From NCBI RefSeq assembly GCF_001039005.1, contig NZ_LDWR01000067.1:1-64000 (forward strand): a stretch of 64,000 nt of DNA. The letters are read 5' to 3'. Numbering within the stretch: the first letter of the stretch is position 1; each line of letters starts with the position of its first letter. The notes below the pieces were generated by a model that was not told where the DNA came from, did no database searches, and was given only the letters and a program-made list of their open reading frames with translations. A program made the position numbers and the translations under genes. Positions 31,178 to 38,776 of this stretch are shown piece after piece. The stretch is from Burkholderia cepacia (GTDB taxonomy: Bacteria > Pseudomonadota > Gammaproteobacteria > Burkholderiales > Burkholderiaceae).

Positions 31178-32470
31178 CTAGCGCGTGGCGGCGCGTGCGG
31201 TGCGCGCGCCGCGCGGCTTGAAGATCTTGACGGTGCGCACGGCCTGATCGTCGCTGCGCATCACCTCGAGCATCACGTCGCCGATTTTCACGCACACGTC
31301 GTCTTCCGGAATTTCCTCGAGGATTTCGAGAATCAGCCCGTTCAGCGTCTTCGGCCCGGTGGTCGGCAGCTTCAGGTGCAGCCAGCGGTTCAGCTCGCGC
31401 AGCGGCATGCTGGCCGAGACGATGCATTCGCCGTTCTCGTCCCAGCCGCCAGCACGTTCGCTGCGCGGCATCGACGTCGTGAATTCGCCGATCAGTTCCT
31501 CGATGATGTCTTCGGGCGTGACGAGCCCTTCGAGCTCGCCGTACTCGTTGACGACGAGCGCGGTACGCTGCCGCGATTCCTGGAAATACTGGAGCTGCTG
31601 GACCACCGGCGTGCCCGACGGCACGTAGTACGGCTCGGCCAGCAGCGAGCGCAGCGTCTCGCGGTCGAAATCCTGGTTGTGCAGCGCGGTGAGCGTCTTG
31701 CGCACGTGCAGCACGCCGAGCACCTTGTCGATGTCGCCTTCGTAGACGATCAGGCGGTTGTGATAGCAGGTTTCGAGCTGATGCAGGACGTCGTCGAGCG
31801 GCGCGTAGAAGTTCAGCGCCTCGATCTGGCGGCGCGGCACCATCACGTCGTCGACGGTGATGTTCTCGAGGTCGAACAGGTTGAGCAGGATGCTGCGGTG
31901 CTTGGTCGGCATGAAACTGCTCGACTCGAGCACGATGGCCCGCAGCTCGTCGGCCGACATCCGCTGGTCGCGGCCCTTCTTCGTATTGATGCGCAGCACC
32001 CACAGCACGCCGTTCGCGAGCGCGTTGATGAACCAGACGAGCGGCTTGAACACGCGCATCAGCGGCGCGATAACGAGGCTCGCGGGCAGTGCGATGCGTT
32101 CGGGGAAGGTTGCGCCGACGATCTTCGGCGCGATTTCCGCGAACACGATGATCAGGAACGCGACGATGCCGGTCGCGATCGACAGCGCGAGGTTGTTGCG
32201 GCCGAACGTATGGAGCGCGAGCGACGTCGTCAGGACCGGGATGATCGTGTTGAACAGGTTGTTGCCGATCAGGATCACGCTGAGCAGCAGGTCAGTCCGC
32301 GTCAGCAGGCCCTGCGTGGTTTTCGCGCCAAGCACGCCTTGGCCGGCGAGATGCTTCAGCCGATGGCGGTTGAGCGCCATCATCGCGGTCTCGGAAATCG
32401 AAAAGAAGCTGGAACAGAGAAGAAGCAGGAAGACGGCGCCGATTTGCGCCCATAAGGGAATTTGGTCCAC
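31178..32470 (-). CDS. CNNM/CBS/CorC-domain membrane protein (HlyC/CorC family)
   Basis: About 430 residues. An N-terminal membrane domain (DUF21/CNNM, roughly residues 8-150) is followed by a CBS pair (ITVDDVMVPRRQIEAL ... and GTPVVQQLQYFQESR ... EGLVTPEDIIEELIGE) and a C-terminal CorC_HlyC domain. Relatives take part in magnesium/cobalt homeostasis; some are miscalled hemolysins. I use the GTG at 32470 (MDQIPLWAQIG) because a -10-like TATATT at 32507-32512 would leave a 30-base leader; an in-frame ATG at 32500 would be almost leaderless. The transported ion is not known. Confidence 0.85.
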   Translation of the reverse strand: MDQIPLWAQIGAVFLLLLCSSFFSISETAMMALNRHRLKHLAGQGVLGAKTTQGLLTRTDLLLSVILIGNNLFNTIIPVLTTSLALHTFGRNNLALSIATGIVAFLIIVFAEIAPKIVGATFPERIALPASLVIAPLMRVFKPLVWFINALANGVLWVLRINTKKGRDQRMSADELRAIVLESSSFMPTKHRSILLNLFDLENITVDDVMVPRRQIEALNFYAPLDDVLHQLETCYHNRLIVYEGDIDKVLGVLHVRKTLTALHNQDFDRETLRSLLAEPYYVPSGTPVVQQLQYFQESRQRTALVVNEYGELEGLVTPEDIIEELIGEFTTSMPRSERAGGWDENGECIVSASMPLRELNRWLHLKLPTTGPKTLNGLILEILEEIPEDDVCVKIGDVMLEVMRSDDQAVRTVKIFKPRGARTARAATR

Positions 32471-32569
32471 GCGTCGGAAAGGGCAGTGAAGGACAGGCAT
32501 GGAGGGAATATAGCAGAGGCCGGCGACCGCGATGTGTCGTGCGCGACACGATGGGTCCGCTGCGGCCGG

Positions 32570-32606
32570 ACAAAAAAAAACCGTGCACGCAGTGCACGGT
32601 TTTTTA
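32570..32606. terminator. Intrinsic terminator downstream of tRNA-Pro
   Basis: CCGTGCAC and GTGCACGG pair around a short GCA loop (about 32581-32599), with a run of A before and TTTTTT after. It ends the minus-strand tRNA transcript at once and could also act on the + strand. Confidence 0.85.
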
Positions 32607-32612
32607 CAAATC

Positions 32613-32689
32613 TGGTCGGGGTGAGAGGATTCGAACCTCCGGCCTCTACGTCCCGAACGTAGCGCTCTACCAGGCTAAGCTACACCCCG
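32613..32689 (-). tRNA. tRNA-Pro (anticodon CGG)
   Basis: The minus strand folds as a full cloverleaf. The acceptor arm CGGGGTG (32689-32683) pairs with CACCCCG (32623-32617), the discriminator is A, and CCA is encoded (32615-32613). The anticodon stem CTACG/CGTAG encloses the loop TTCGGGA, giving anticodon CGG for proline codon CCG. The T-arm carries GGTTCGAATCC. CCG is a frequent codon in this GC-rich genome. A TTATAGTT about 55 bases upstream may be its -10, without a clear -35. Confidence 0.97.
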
Positions 32690-32828
32690 ATTTGTACTCT
32701 TCCGATTTCGCCGTCTTTTTCAAGACCGCTGCGTCGTCGAGCAAGAACGTAACTATAACGACGTTTTTTCGAAAATGGAATACCTTGGCGAAGAAAATTT
32801 TCGAGACGGGCGATTGCCCCGTGTCGGA

Positions 32829-32861
32829 CATGCGTCGTCACGGCGGTGGCGACGACGCATG
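32829..32861. other. Perfect 11-base inverted repeat just downstream of ispB
   Basis: CATGCGTCGTC (32829-32839) and GACGACGCATG (32851-32861) are exact inverted repeats with an 11-base loop, starting 9 bases past the ispB stop. No T-run follows on the minus strand, so it is a 3'-end hairpin rather than a classic terminator. Confidence 0.5.
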
Positions 32862-32869
32862 CGATGCGC

Positions 32870-33865
32870 TCAAGACTGCCGCGACGTCGAGTACGAGCAC
32901 AGCGCGAGCAGGCTTTCCTTATAGATCGAATCGGGGAATGCCGCGATCGCTGCCGCTGCCGCCTGCGCTTCCTGGCGCGCGCATTCGAGCGTGTGATCGA
33001 GCGCGCCCGAGCGCGTGATCGCTTCGAAAATCGTGTCGAAGCGATCGGTGCCGCCCTGTTCGATCGCCTCGCGAGCAAGCGCCGACTGTTCGGGCGTGCC
33101 GCGTTCAATCAGATGGATGAGCGGCAGCGTCGGCTTGCCTTCGCGCAGGTCGTCGCCGGCATTCTTGCCCATTGCCTCGACGGTGCCCGCGTAGTCGAGC
33201 CAGTCGTCCATGATCTGGAACGCGGTGCCGATCCGGCGGCCGTATTCGGCGGCGGCAGCCTCGGTCGGCGCATCGGCGCCCGAGAGCACCGCACCCAGGC
33301 GCGCCGACGCCTCGAACAGCTTGGCCGTCTTGTAGCGGATCACCTGCATGTAGCGCGTTTCGTCGACGTCCGCGTCGTGCATGTTGAGGAGCTGCAGCAC
33401 CTCGCCTTCGGAAATGATCGTCGTCGCTTCGGACAGGATCTCCATCACGCGCATCTTGCCGACGCCGACCATCATCTCGAACGAGCGCGAATAGAGGTAA
33501 TCGCCTACCAGCACGCTCGCCGCGTTGCCGAACAGCGCATTGGCGGTCTGGCGGCCGCGGCGCAGTTCGGATTCGTCGACGACGTCGTCATGCAGCAGCG
33601 TGGCCGTGTGGATGAACTCGACGACGGCAGCCAGCACGTGCCGCTGATGCGACGTTTCGCCGAGCGCGCCGGCGACGAGCAGCAGCAACGCCGGACGCAG
33701 CCGCTTGCCGCCCGCGCCGATGATGTACTCGGCGATCTGGTTGATCAGCAGCACGTCGGACGCGAGGCTTTGCCGGATAACGCGATTCACCTGCTCCATG
33801 TCGCTGGTGATCGGAGCGAGCAGGTGGGCGGCGCTGAGGGTGGGGGAGGCGGTGGACGACGACAT
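32870..33865 (-). CDS. ispB: Polyprenyl (octaprenyl-type) diphosphate synthase
   Basis: Trans-prenyltransferase of 331 residues that builds the ubiquinone side chain. The first aspartate-rich motif is LLHDDVVDES, the second is MDDWLDYAG, and GGKRLRPALLLLVAGA is typical. Chain length cannot be read with certainty; octaprenyl is expected because Burkholderia makes ubiquinone-8. A TATAAT-like -10 (ATTATA on the + strand at 33892-33897) lies 27 bases upstream. It is divergent from rplU-rpmA-obgE, as in many proteobacteria. Confidence 0.92.
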   Translation of the reverse strand: MSSSTASPTLSAAHLLAPITSDMEQVNRVIRQSLASDVLLINQIAEYIIGAGGKRLRPALLLLVAGALGETSHQRHVLAAVVEFIHTATLLHDDVVDESELRRGRQTANALFGNAASVLVGDYLYSRSFEMMVGVGKMRVMEILSEATTIISEGEVLQLLNMHDADVDETRYMQVIRYKTAKLFEASARLGAVLSGADAPTEAAAAEYGRRIGTAFQIMDDWLDYAGTVEAMGKNAGDDLREGKPTLPLIHLIERGTPEQSALAREAIEQGGTDRFDTIFEAITRSGALDHTLECARQEAQAAAAAIAAFPDSIYKESLLALCSYSTSRQS

Positions 33866-33991
33866 GATGATGGAATTGGGTGATGCCGCGGATTATAAGT
33901 CGAATCCGCGATATCCCGGTCTGTCGGACGCGCCGCAGCCGTGATTTTGGCCGTCCGGCCGAGGCCCGCGCGCGGTAATCGTCGATCGGTT

Positions 33992-34020
33992 TTGACTTCG
34001 GTGCTAACCCCATGTATAAT
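33992..34020 (+). promoter_or_regulatory. Strong sigma-70 promoter of rplU-rpmA
   Basis: TTGACT (33992-33997) and a perfect TATAAT (34015-34020) are separated by exactly 17 bases. Transcription would start near 34027, about 49 bases before rplU. This is the best consensus promoter in the window, fitting a ribosomal protein operon. Confidence 0.85.
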
Positions 34021-34075
34021 CACGTGTTTTCCGCGCGTGGTGTGCGGAAAATTTGGATCCAGAGTGAGGTTCTCA

Positions 34076-34387
34076 ATGTACGCGGTCATAAAAACCGGCG
34101 GCAAGCAGTATAAGGTTGCCGTTGGCGAAAAACTCAAAGTAGAACAGATACCGGCTGACATTGACGCTGAAATCACGCTCGACCAGGTTCTCGCAGTGGG
34201 CGAAGGCGAATCGATTAAGTTCGGTACGCCGCTGGTCAGTGGGGCTTCCGTCAAGGCCACCGTTGTGTCGCACGGTCGTCATGCCAAGGTCACCATCTTC
34301 AAGATGCGTCGCCGGAAGCACTACCAAAAGCACGGCGGCCACCGCCAGAACTACACTGAGCTGCGCATCGACGCGATCAACGCGTAA
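34076..34387 (+). CDS. rplU: 50S ribosomal protein L21
   Basis: Primary 23S rRNA-binding protein of 103 residues, the same length as the E. coli protein. The start MYAVIKTGGKQYKVAVGEKLKVEQIP and the basic KMRRRKHYQKHGGHRQ signature are diagnostic. Upstream in-frame codons overlap the promoter and are ignored. It is followed after 24 bases by rpmA. Confidence 0.98.
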   Translation: MYAVIKTGGKQYKVAVGEKLKVEQIPADIDAEITLDQVLAVGEGESIKFGTPLVSGASVKATVVSHGRHAKVTIFKMRRRKHYQKHGGHRQNYTELRIDAINA

Positions 34388-34411
34388 GCGCCTCGGTAAA
34401 GGAGCAATCAG

Positions 34412-34675
34412 ATGGCACACAAAAAGGCAGGCGGCTCTTCCCGGAACGGCCGCGACTCCGAGTCGAAACGTCTCGGCGTGAAAGTGTACGGCGGCCAGGC
34501 AATCAATGCCGGCGGCATCATCGTGCGTCAGCGCGGTACGCGTATGCACGCAGGCGAGAACGTCGGCATGGGCAAGGATCACACCCTGTTCGCGCTGGTC
34601 GACGGTCACGTGAAGTTCGCGACGAAGGGCGCGGACAAGAAGCATCTGGTCATCGTTGTCCCGGCGGCTGCCTAA
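34412..34675 (+). CDS. rpmA: 50S ribosomal protein L27
   Basis: An 87-residue ribosomal protein whose N-terminus reaches the peptidyl transferase centre. The start [22 protein letters not shown] is typical and lacks the extra N-terminal cleavable peptide seen in Firmicutes. AAGGAG lies 8 bases before the ATG. An intrinsic terminator follows. Confidence 0.98.
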
Positions 34676-34707
34676 GTTTATTTAGGCACCAAGGGCTTCG
34701 TAGCCGA

Positions 34708-34740
34708 AAGGCCCCGCAGTCTTCGCGGGGCCTTTTTTTA
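34708..34740 (+). terminator. Intrinsic terminator after rpmA
   Basis: AGGCCCCGC (34709-34717) pairs with GCGGGGCCT (34725-34733) and runs straight into TTTTTTT. obgE begins about 127 bases later, so it is served by read-through or its own weaker promoter. Confidence 0.9.
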
Positions 34741-34866
34741 TTGGGTCGCCGGGCGCATGTGCGTGCCGGCGACCGTCGCGCAACCGGCGTACGATCGGCC
34801 GAACGGCAGATTGTTCAAGCGCGCCGGCGCGCGGCACAATAGCGGAAATACTGGGCGGAGTGACGA

Positions 34867-35982
34867 ATGAAGTTCATTGACGAAGCACGAATCGAAGTCA
34901 TCGCCGGCGACGGAGGCGATGGCAGCGCTTCGATGCGCCGCGAGAAATTCGTCCCGTTCGGCGGGCCGGACGGCGGCGACGGCGGCCGGGGCGGTAGCGT
35001 TTACGCGATCGCCGACCGCAACATCAACACCCTGATCGACTACCGTTACGCGAAGAAGCACCTGGCGCGCAACGGCGAAAACGGTCGCGGCTCGGATTGC
35101 TATGGCAAGGGCGGTGACGACGTCACGCTGCGCATGCCGGTCGGCACGATCATCAGCGACATGGATACCGGCGAGCTGATCGCCGACCTGACCGAGCACG
35201 ACCAGCAGGTGATGCTCGCGCAGGGCGGCTCCGGCGGGCTCGGCAACCTGCATTTCAAGTCGAGCACGAACCGCGCGCCGCGCCAGAAGACGGACGGCAA
35301 GCCGGGCGAACGGCGCATGCTGAAGCTCGAGCTGAAGGTGCTCGCCGATGTCGGTCTGCTCGGCATGCCGAACGCGGGCAAGTCGACGTTCATCTCGTCC
35401 GTGTCGAACGCACGGCCGAAGATCGCCGACTACCCGTTCACGACGCTCGCGCCGAATCTCGGCGTGGTGCGCGTCGGCCCGAGCAAGAGCTTCGTGATCG
35501 CCGACATCCCGGGGCTGATCGAGGGCGCCGCCGAAGGCGCGGGCCTCGGGCACCAGTTCTTGCGTCACCTGCAGCGCACCGGCGTGCTGCTGCATCTGGT
35601 CGACCTAGCCCCGTTCGACGAAAGCGTCGATCCAGTCGCTGAAGCGACCGCGATCGTCGGCGAGCTGCGCAAGTACGACGAGGCGCTCTTCGAGAAGACG
35701 CGCTGGCTGGTACTCAACAAGCTCGACATGGTGCCGGAAGACGAGCGCAAGGCGCGCGTCGCCGATTTCCTCGACCGCTTCGGCTGGGACGGCCCCGTGT
35801 TCGAGATCTCGGCGCTGACGGGCCAGGGCTGCGAAGCGCTGTGCTACGCGATCTACGATTACCTGTCCGAACATTCGGACGCGCATCGCGCGGCGGAGGC
35901 GGAAGATCTCGCGGCGGACGTGCGTTTCCGCGATGCGCCGTCGCCTGCGGACGGCGGTGCAGTGCCGGGCGACGACGCCTGA
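34867..35982 (+). CDS. obgE: GTPase ObgE/CgtA
   Basis: Ribosome-associated GTPase of 371 residues acting in 50S assembly and growth control. The glycine-rich Obg fold (GGDGGDGSASMRREKFVPFGGPDGG) is N-terminal. The G domain carries GMPNAGKST, DIPGLIEGAAEG and NKLDM. The C-terminal tail is short and acidic/alanine-rich. GGAG lies about 7 bases before the ATG. Linkage rplU-rpmA-obgE is conserved across bacteria. Confidence 0.96.
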   Translation: MKFIDEARIEVIAGDGGDGSASMRREKFVPFGGPDGGDGGRGGSVYAIADRNINTLIDYRYAKKHLARNGENGRGSDCYGKGGDDVTLRMPVGTIISDMDTGELIADLTEHDQQVMLAQGGSGGLGNLHFKSSTNRAPRQKTDGKPGERRMLKLELKVLADVGLLGMPNAGKSTFISSVSNARPKIADYPFTTLAPNLGVVRVGPSKSFVIADIPGLIEGAAEGAGLGHQFLRHLQRTGVLLHLVDLAPFDESVDPVAEATAIVGELRKYDEALFEKTRWLVLNKLDMVPEDERKARVADFLDRFGWDGPVFEISALTGQGCEALCYAIYDYLSEHSDAHRAAEAEDLAADVRFRDAPSPADGGAVPGDDA

Positions 35983-36073
35983 GCGGTTCCGGAACGCGCC
36001 GGGCGTGCCCGCCCGGCGTCGGCGTTCAATCGCGCCCGGCCGAGCAGGCATCAGATACAGGAGACAGTGCAGG

Positions 36074-37192
36074 ATGCGTTCGATCATCGCGGATTCGAAG
36101 CGATTGGTGGTGAAGGTGGGTTCCAGCCTCGTGACCAACGACGGCAAGGGGCTCGATCATGCTGCAATCGGCCGCTGGGCGGCCCAGATCGCTGCGCTGC
36201 GCGCTCAGGGCAAGGAAGTCGTGCTCGTCAGTTCGGGGGCGATTGCCGAAGGGATGCAACGGCTCGGCTGGAGCAAGCGGCCGCGGGAAATCGACGAGTT
36301 GCAGGCCGCCGCCGCGGTCGGCCAGATGGGGCTCGCACAGGTCTATGAGAGCCGCTTTACCGAGCACAACATCCGCACAGCGCAGATCCTGCTCACGCAC
36401 GCCGACCTGGCGGACCGCGAGCGTTACCTGAATGCGCGTTCGACGCTGCTTACGCTGCTGCGGCTCGGCGTCGTGCCGATCATCAACGAGAACGACACGG
36501 TCGTCACCGACGAAATCAAGTTCGGCGACAACGACACGCTCGGCGCGCTCGTTGCGAACCTGATCGAAGGCGATGCGCTGATCATCCTGACCGATCAGAC
36601 GGGGCTGTTCACGGCCGATCCGCGCAAGGATCCGAACGCGACGCTCGTCGCCGAGGCCAATGCGGGCGCGCCGGAACTCGAGGCGATGGCGGGCGGTGCG
36701 GGCTCGAGCCTCGGCCGCGGCGGGATGCTGACGAAGATCCTCGCGGCGAAGCGTGCGGCGCATAGCGGTGCGAACACGGTGATCGCGAGCGGCCGGGAGT
36801 CCGACGTGCTCGTGCGTCTGGCGGCCGGCGAGGCGATCGGCACGCAATTGATCGCACGTACCGCGCGAATGGCAGCGCGCAAGCAGTGGATGGCAGACCA
36901 TCTGCAGGTGCGCGGCCATGTCGTGATCGATGCAGGCGCGGTCGAGAAGCTGACGGCCGGCGGCAAGAGCCTGCTGCCGATCGGCGTGATTGACGTGCAG
37001 GGCGCGTTCGCGCGCGGCGAGGTGATCGCGTGCGTCGGTCCCGACGGGCGCGAAGTGGCGCGCGGGCTCACCAACTACAGCAGCGCGGAGACGAAACTGA
37101 TCCATCGCAAGCCGAGCGGCGAGATCGAGGCCGTGCTCGGCTACATGCTGGAGCCGGAACTGATCCATCGCGACAACCTCGTGCTGGTGTGA
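36074..37192 (+). CDS. proB: Glutamate 5-kinase
   Basis: First step of proline biosynthesis, 372 residues. The amino-acid kinase domain starts LVVKVGSSLVTNDGKG, with INENDTV and FGDNDTLGALVANL further on. The C-terminal PUA domain (about residues 278-355) contains GRGGMLTKI upstream and GVIDVQGAFARGEVI. The ATG at 36074 begins the homologous region; the open frame upstream overlaps obgE. Next gene proS is unrelated and lies beyond two minus-strand genes. Confidence 0.96.
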   Translation: MRSIIADSKRLVVKVGSSLVTNDGKGLDHAAIGRWAAQIAALRAQGKEVVLVSSGAIAEGMQRLGWSKRPREIDELQAAAAVGQMGLAQVYESRFTEHNIRTAQILLTHADLADRERYLNARSTLLTLLRLGVVPIINENDTVVTDEIKFGDNDTLGALVANLIEGDALIILTDQTGLFTADPRKDPNATLVAEANAGAPELEAMAGGAGSSLGRGGMLTKILAAKRAAHSGANTVIASGRESDVLVRLAAGEAIGTQLIARTARMAARKQWMADHLQVRGHVVIDAGAVEKLTAGGKSLLPIGVIDVQGAFARGEVIACVGPDGREVARGLTNYSSAETKLIHRKPSGEIEAVLGYMLEPELIHRDNLVLV

Positions 37193-37220
37193 CCGCCGGC
37201 TGCGGTTTCGGCAGTCAAAT

Positions 37221-37249
37221 AAAAAAGCCCGCATCACGCGGGCTTTTTT
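37221..37249. terminator. Bidirectional intrinsic terminator, proB / CNP1-like gene
   Basis: GCCCGC (37227-37232) pairs with GCGGGC (37238-37243), flanked by AAAAAA and TTTTTT. It separates the convergent proB and CNP1-like genes. Confidence 0.92.
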
Positions 37250-37288
37250 CATGCGGCGGGACGGGCGTGCGGCCCGCACCGCGCGCCG

Positions 37289-37846
37289 TCAGCGCAACTG
37301 CGTCATCGCGGTGCGGTGAAACCGGATGTTCTCCAGGATTTGCTGGGTCGAGCCCTGCGGCATCTTGTTCGAGCAGAAGTAGTCCTGGTAGAGCGACGAG
37401 TGGTAGGCATTCAGTTCGCCGTTCTCGATGCGCTGCCAGTCGTTTTCGACCGTGCGGTCCCAGCCGTCGTGATCCGAATTCAGGCCGGCGTACTGTCGCC
37501 ATTCATAGGTGTCGCAGCGGATGCCTTCGTAGTTCACATTGCGCGCGCCGGCCGGGCTCGTGATGACGACGGCGTAGCGCACGACGCCGTCGGTGCCGAC
37601 CGCGAGCGACTTCGCATCGACGAAGAACTTGAGCGGCGTGTTCTGCGATACGTTGAACGGCAGCAGGTCGCCCGCCTGCGGCAGCGGCGGCAGCGTGTCG
37701 ACCGCGTTTTCCTTCCAGTTGCCCTGACGGTCCAGCAGATACACGAACTCGCTGTCATCCTTGTTGGTCGGCGTCTTCGAATTCGCGCAACCGGCCAGGG
37801 TGGCCGCCGCGGCAATCGATGCGAGCGCGAGAGCAATCGCTTTCAA
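37289..37846 (-). CDS. CNP1-like family lipoprotein
   Basis: A predicted lipoprotein of 185 residues. The N-terminus MKAIALALASIAAAATLAGC has a lipobox (LAGC) with the modified cysteine at residue 20. The rest (SEFVYLLDRQGNWKENAVDTLPPLPQ ...) matches the CNP1-like family (PF08750), whose function is unknown. I chose a TTG start at 37846, with AGGA about 9 bases upstream; no in-frame ATG fits the signal peptide. It is 64 bases downstream of rppH on the same strand. Confidence 0.8.
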   Translation of the reverse strand: MKAIALALASIAAAATLAGCANSKTPTNKDDSEFVYLLDRQGNWKENAVDTLPPLPQAGDLLPFNVSQNTPLKFFVDAKSLAVGTDGVVRYAVVITSPAGARNVNYEGIRCDTYEWRQYAGLNSDHDGWDRTVENDWQRIENGELNAYHSSLYQDYFCSNKMPQGSTQQILENIRFHRTAMTQLR

Positions 37847-37910
37847 AATGCATTCCTCGTAAAAAAAGGGCGCGACACCAAGGTCGCGCCCGGTCATGCA
37901 GTCCGACTCG

Positions 37911-38558
37911 TTATTTGCCGACGATCACGCGGGGCGGCATCTCGTCCAACGTGCCCGCTTCCACTTCGATCTCCGAACAGACTACCGATGTGTCGACAAT
38001 CGTCAGCGTCTGCTGGGCCTGTACGCCGATGACGCGCGGATAGCGCGACAGGCGCGGGCCACGCGGCTTCTCGGCTCGCTGCGCCGGGTGGCGCAGGAAG
38101 CGCGACAGTTCCGTCAGCGCCAACTGATAGACATCCCGCTTGAACTCGATCACCGCATCGAGCGGCACCCAGTACTCGTTCCAGCGCCACGCATCGAACT
38201 CCGGGTGATCGGTCGCGCGCAAGCAAATGTCGCAATCGCGTCCAACCATCCGCAGCAGGAACCAGATCTGCTTCTGGCCGCGGTAATGACCGCGTACTTC
38301 GCGTTTGATGAACTTGTCAGGCACCTCGTAACGCAACCAGTCGCGCGTGCGACCGATTATCTTGACGTGTTCCGGATGCAGGCCCGTTTCCTCGTGCAAT
38401 TCCCGGTACATCGCCTGCATGGGGGTCTCGCCGTACTTGATCCCACCTTGAGGAAACTGCCAGGAATGCTCGCGGAGCCGCTTGCCCCAAAACACCTCGT
38501 TGCGCGCGTTCAAGAGGATGATGCCGACGTTCGGGCGAAAGCCTTCACGATCCAGCAT
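37911..38558 (-). CDS. rppH: RNA 5'-pyrophosphohydrolase RppH
   Basis: Nudix hydrolase that removes pyrophosphate from mRNA 5' ends and so triggers RNase E decay. The Nudix box spans residues 38-60 (GGIKYGETPMQAMYRELHEE). The N-terminus MLDREGFRPNVGIILLN is diagnostic. At 215 residues it is about 40 longer than E. coli RppH; the extra part is a C-terminal tail after residue 170 (RYPRVIGVQAQQTLTIVD...). A TATAAT on the minus strand (38597-38592) lies about 33 bases before the ATG. Confidence 0.93.
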   Translation of the reverse strand: MLDREGFRPNVGIILLNARNEVFWGKRLREHSWQFPQGGIKYGETPMQAMYRELHEETGLHPEHVKIIGRTRDWLRYEVPDKFIKREVRGHYRGQKQIWFLLRMVGRDCDICLRATDHPEFDAWRWNEYWVPLDAVIEFKRDVYQLALTELSRFLRHPAQRAEKPRGPRLSRYPRVIGVQAQQTLTIVDTSVVCSEIEVEAGTLDEMPPRVIVGK

Positions 38559-38653
38559 ACAACCACCTTCGAATCCTTTAAAATTGCTTTGATTATAAAC
38601 AGATAACGGGCGCTGCGCACCGTGACGGAGCGAATCCGCGCGGGGTGTGCCGG

Positions 38654-38682
38654 TTGAATTGTCCCTGATTGGTCTGCTAAGT
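38654..38682 (+). promoter_or_regulatory. Possible promoter of proS
   Basis: TTGAAT (38654-38659), a 17-base spacer and CTAAGT (38677-38682, preceded by a TG) form a modest promoter. It would leave a leader of about 85 bases that includes the hairpin at 38738-38764. Confidence 0.4.
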
Positions 38683-38737
38683 CATCTGCGCCATCGTCGT
38701 TCGTCGCGCGCAGCTTTTTCACCTTGAAACTTTTTCG

Positions 38738-38764
38738 GGCGCCCCGCCTGGGGGCGCCGTTTTT
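38738..38764 (+). terminator. Terminator-like hairpin in the proS leader
   Basis: GGCGCCCC (38738-38745) pairs with GGGGCGCC (38751-38758) around a 5-base loop, followed by GTTTTT (38759-38764). The proS ATG is only 12 bases further on. The structure has all parts of an intrinsic terminator yet faces into proS. It may be an attenuator or the 3' end of a short separate transcript. Confidence 0.6.
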
Positions 38765-38776
38765 GGAACCGTCCGC

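Noticed and set aside
31178..32470. Calling the CNNM/CBS/CorC protein a hemolysin.
   Set aside because: The domain order is that of a membrane ion-homeostasis protein; the hemolysin name is a historical misannotation.
38559..38776. A T-box riboswitch upstream of proS.
   Set aside because: The leader is too short and lacks the conserved T-box sequence; T-boxes are also rare outside Firmicutes and relatives.
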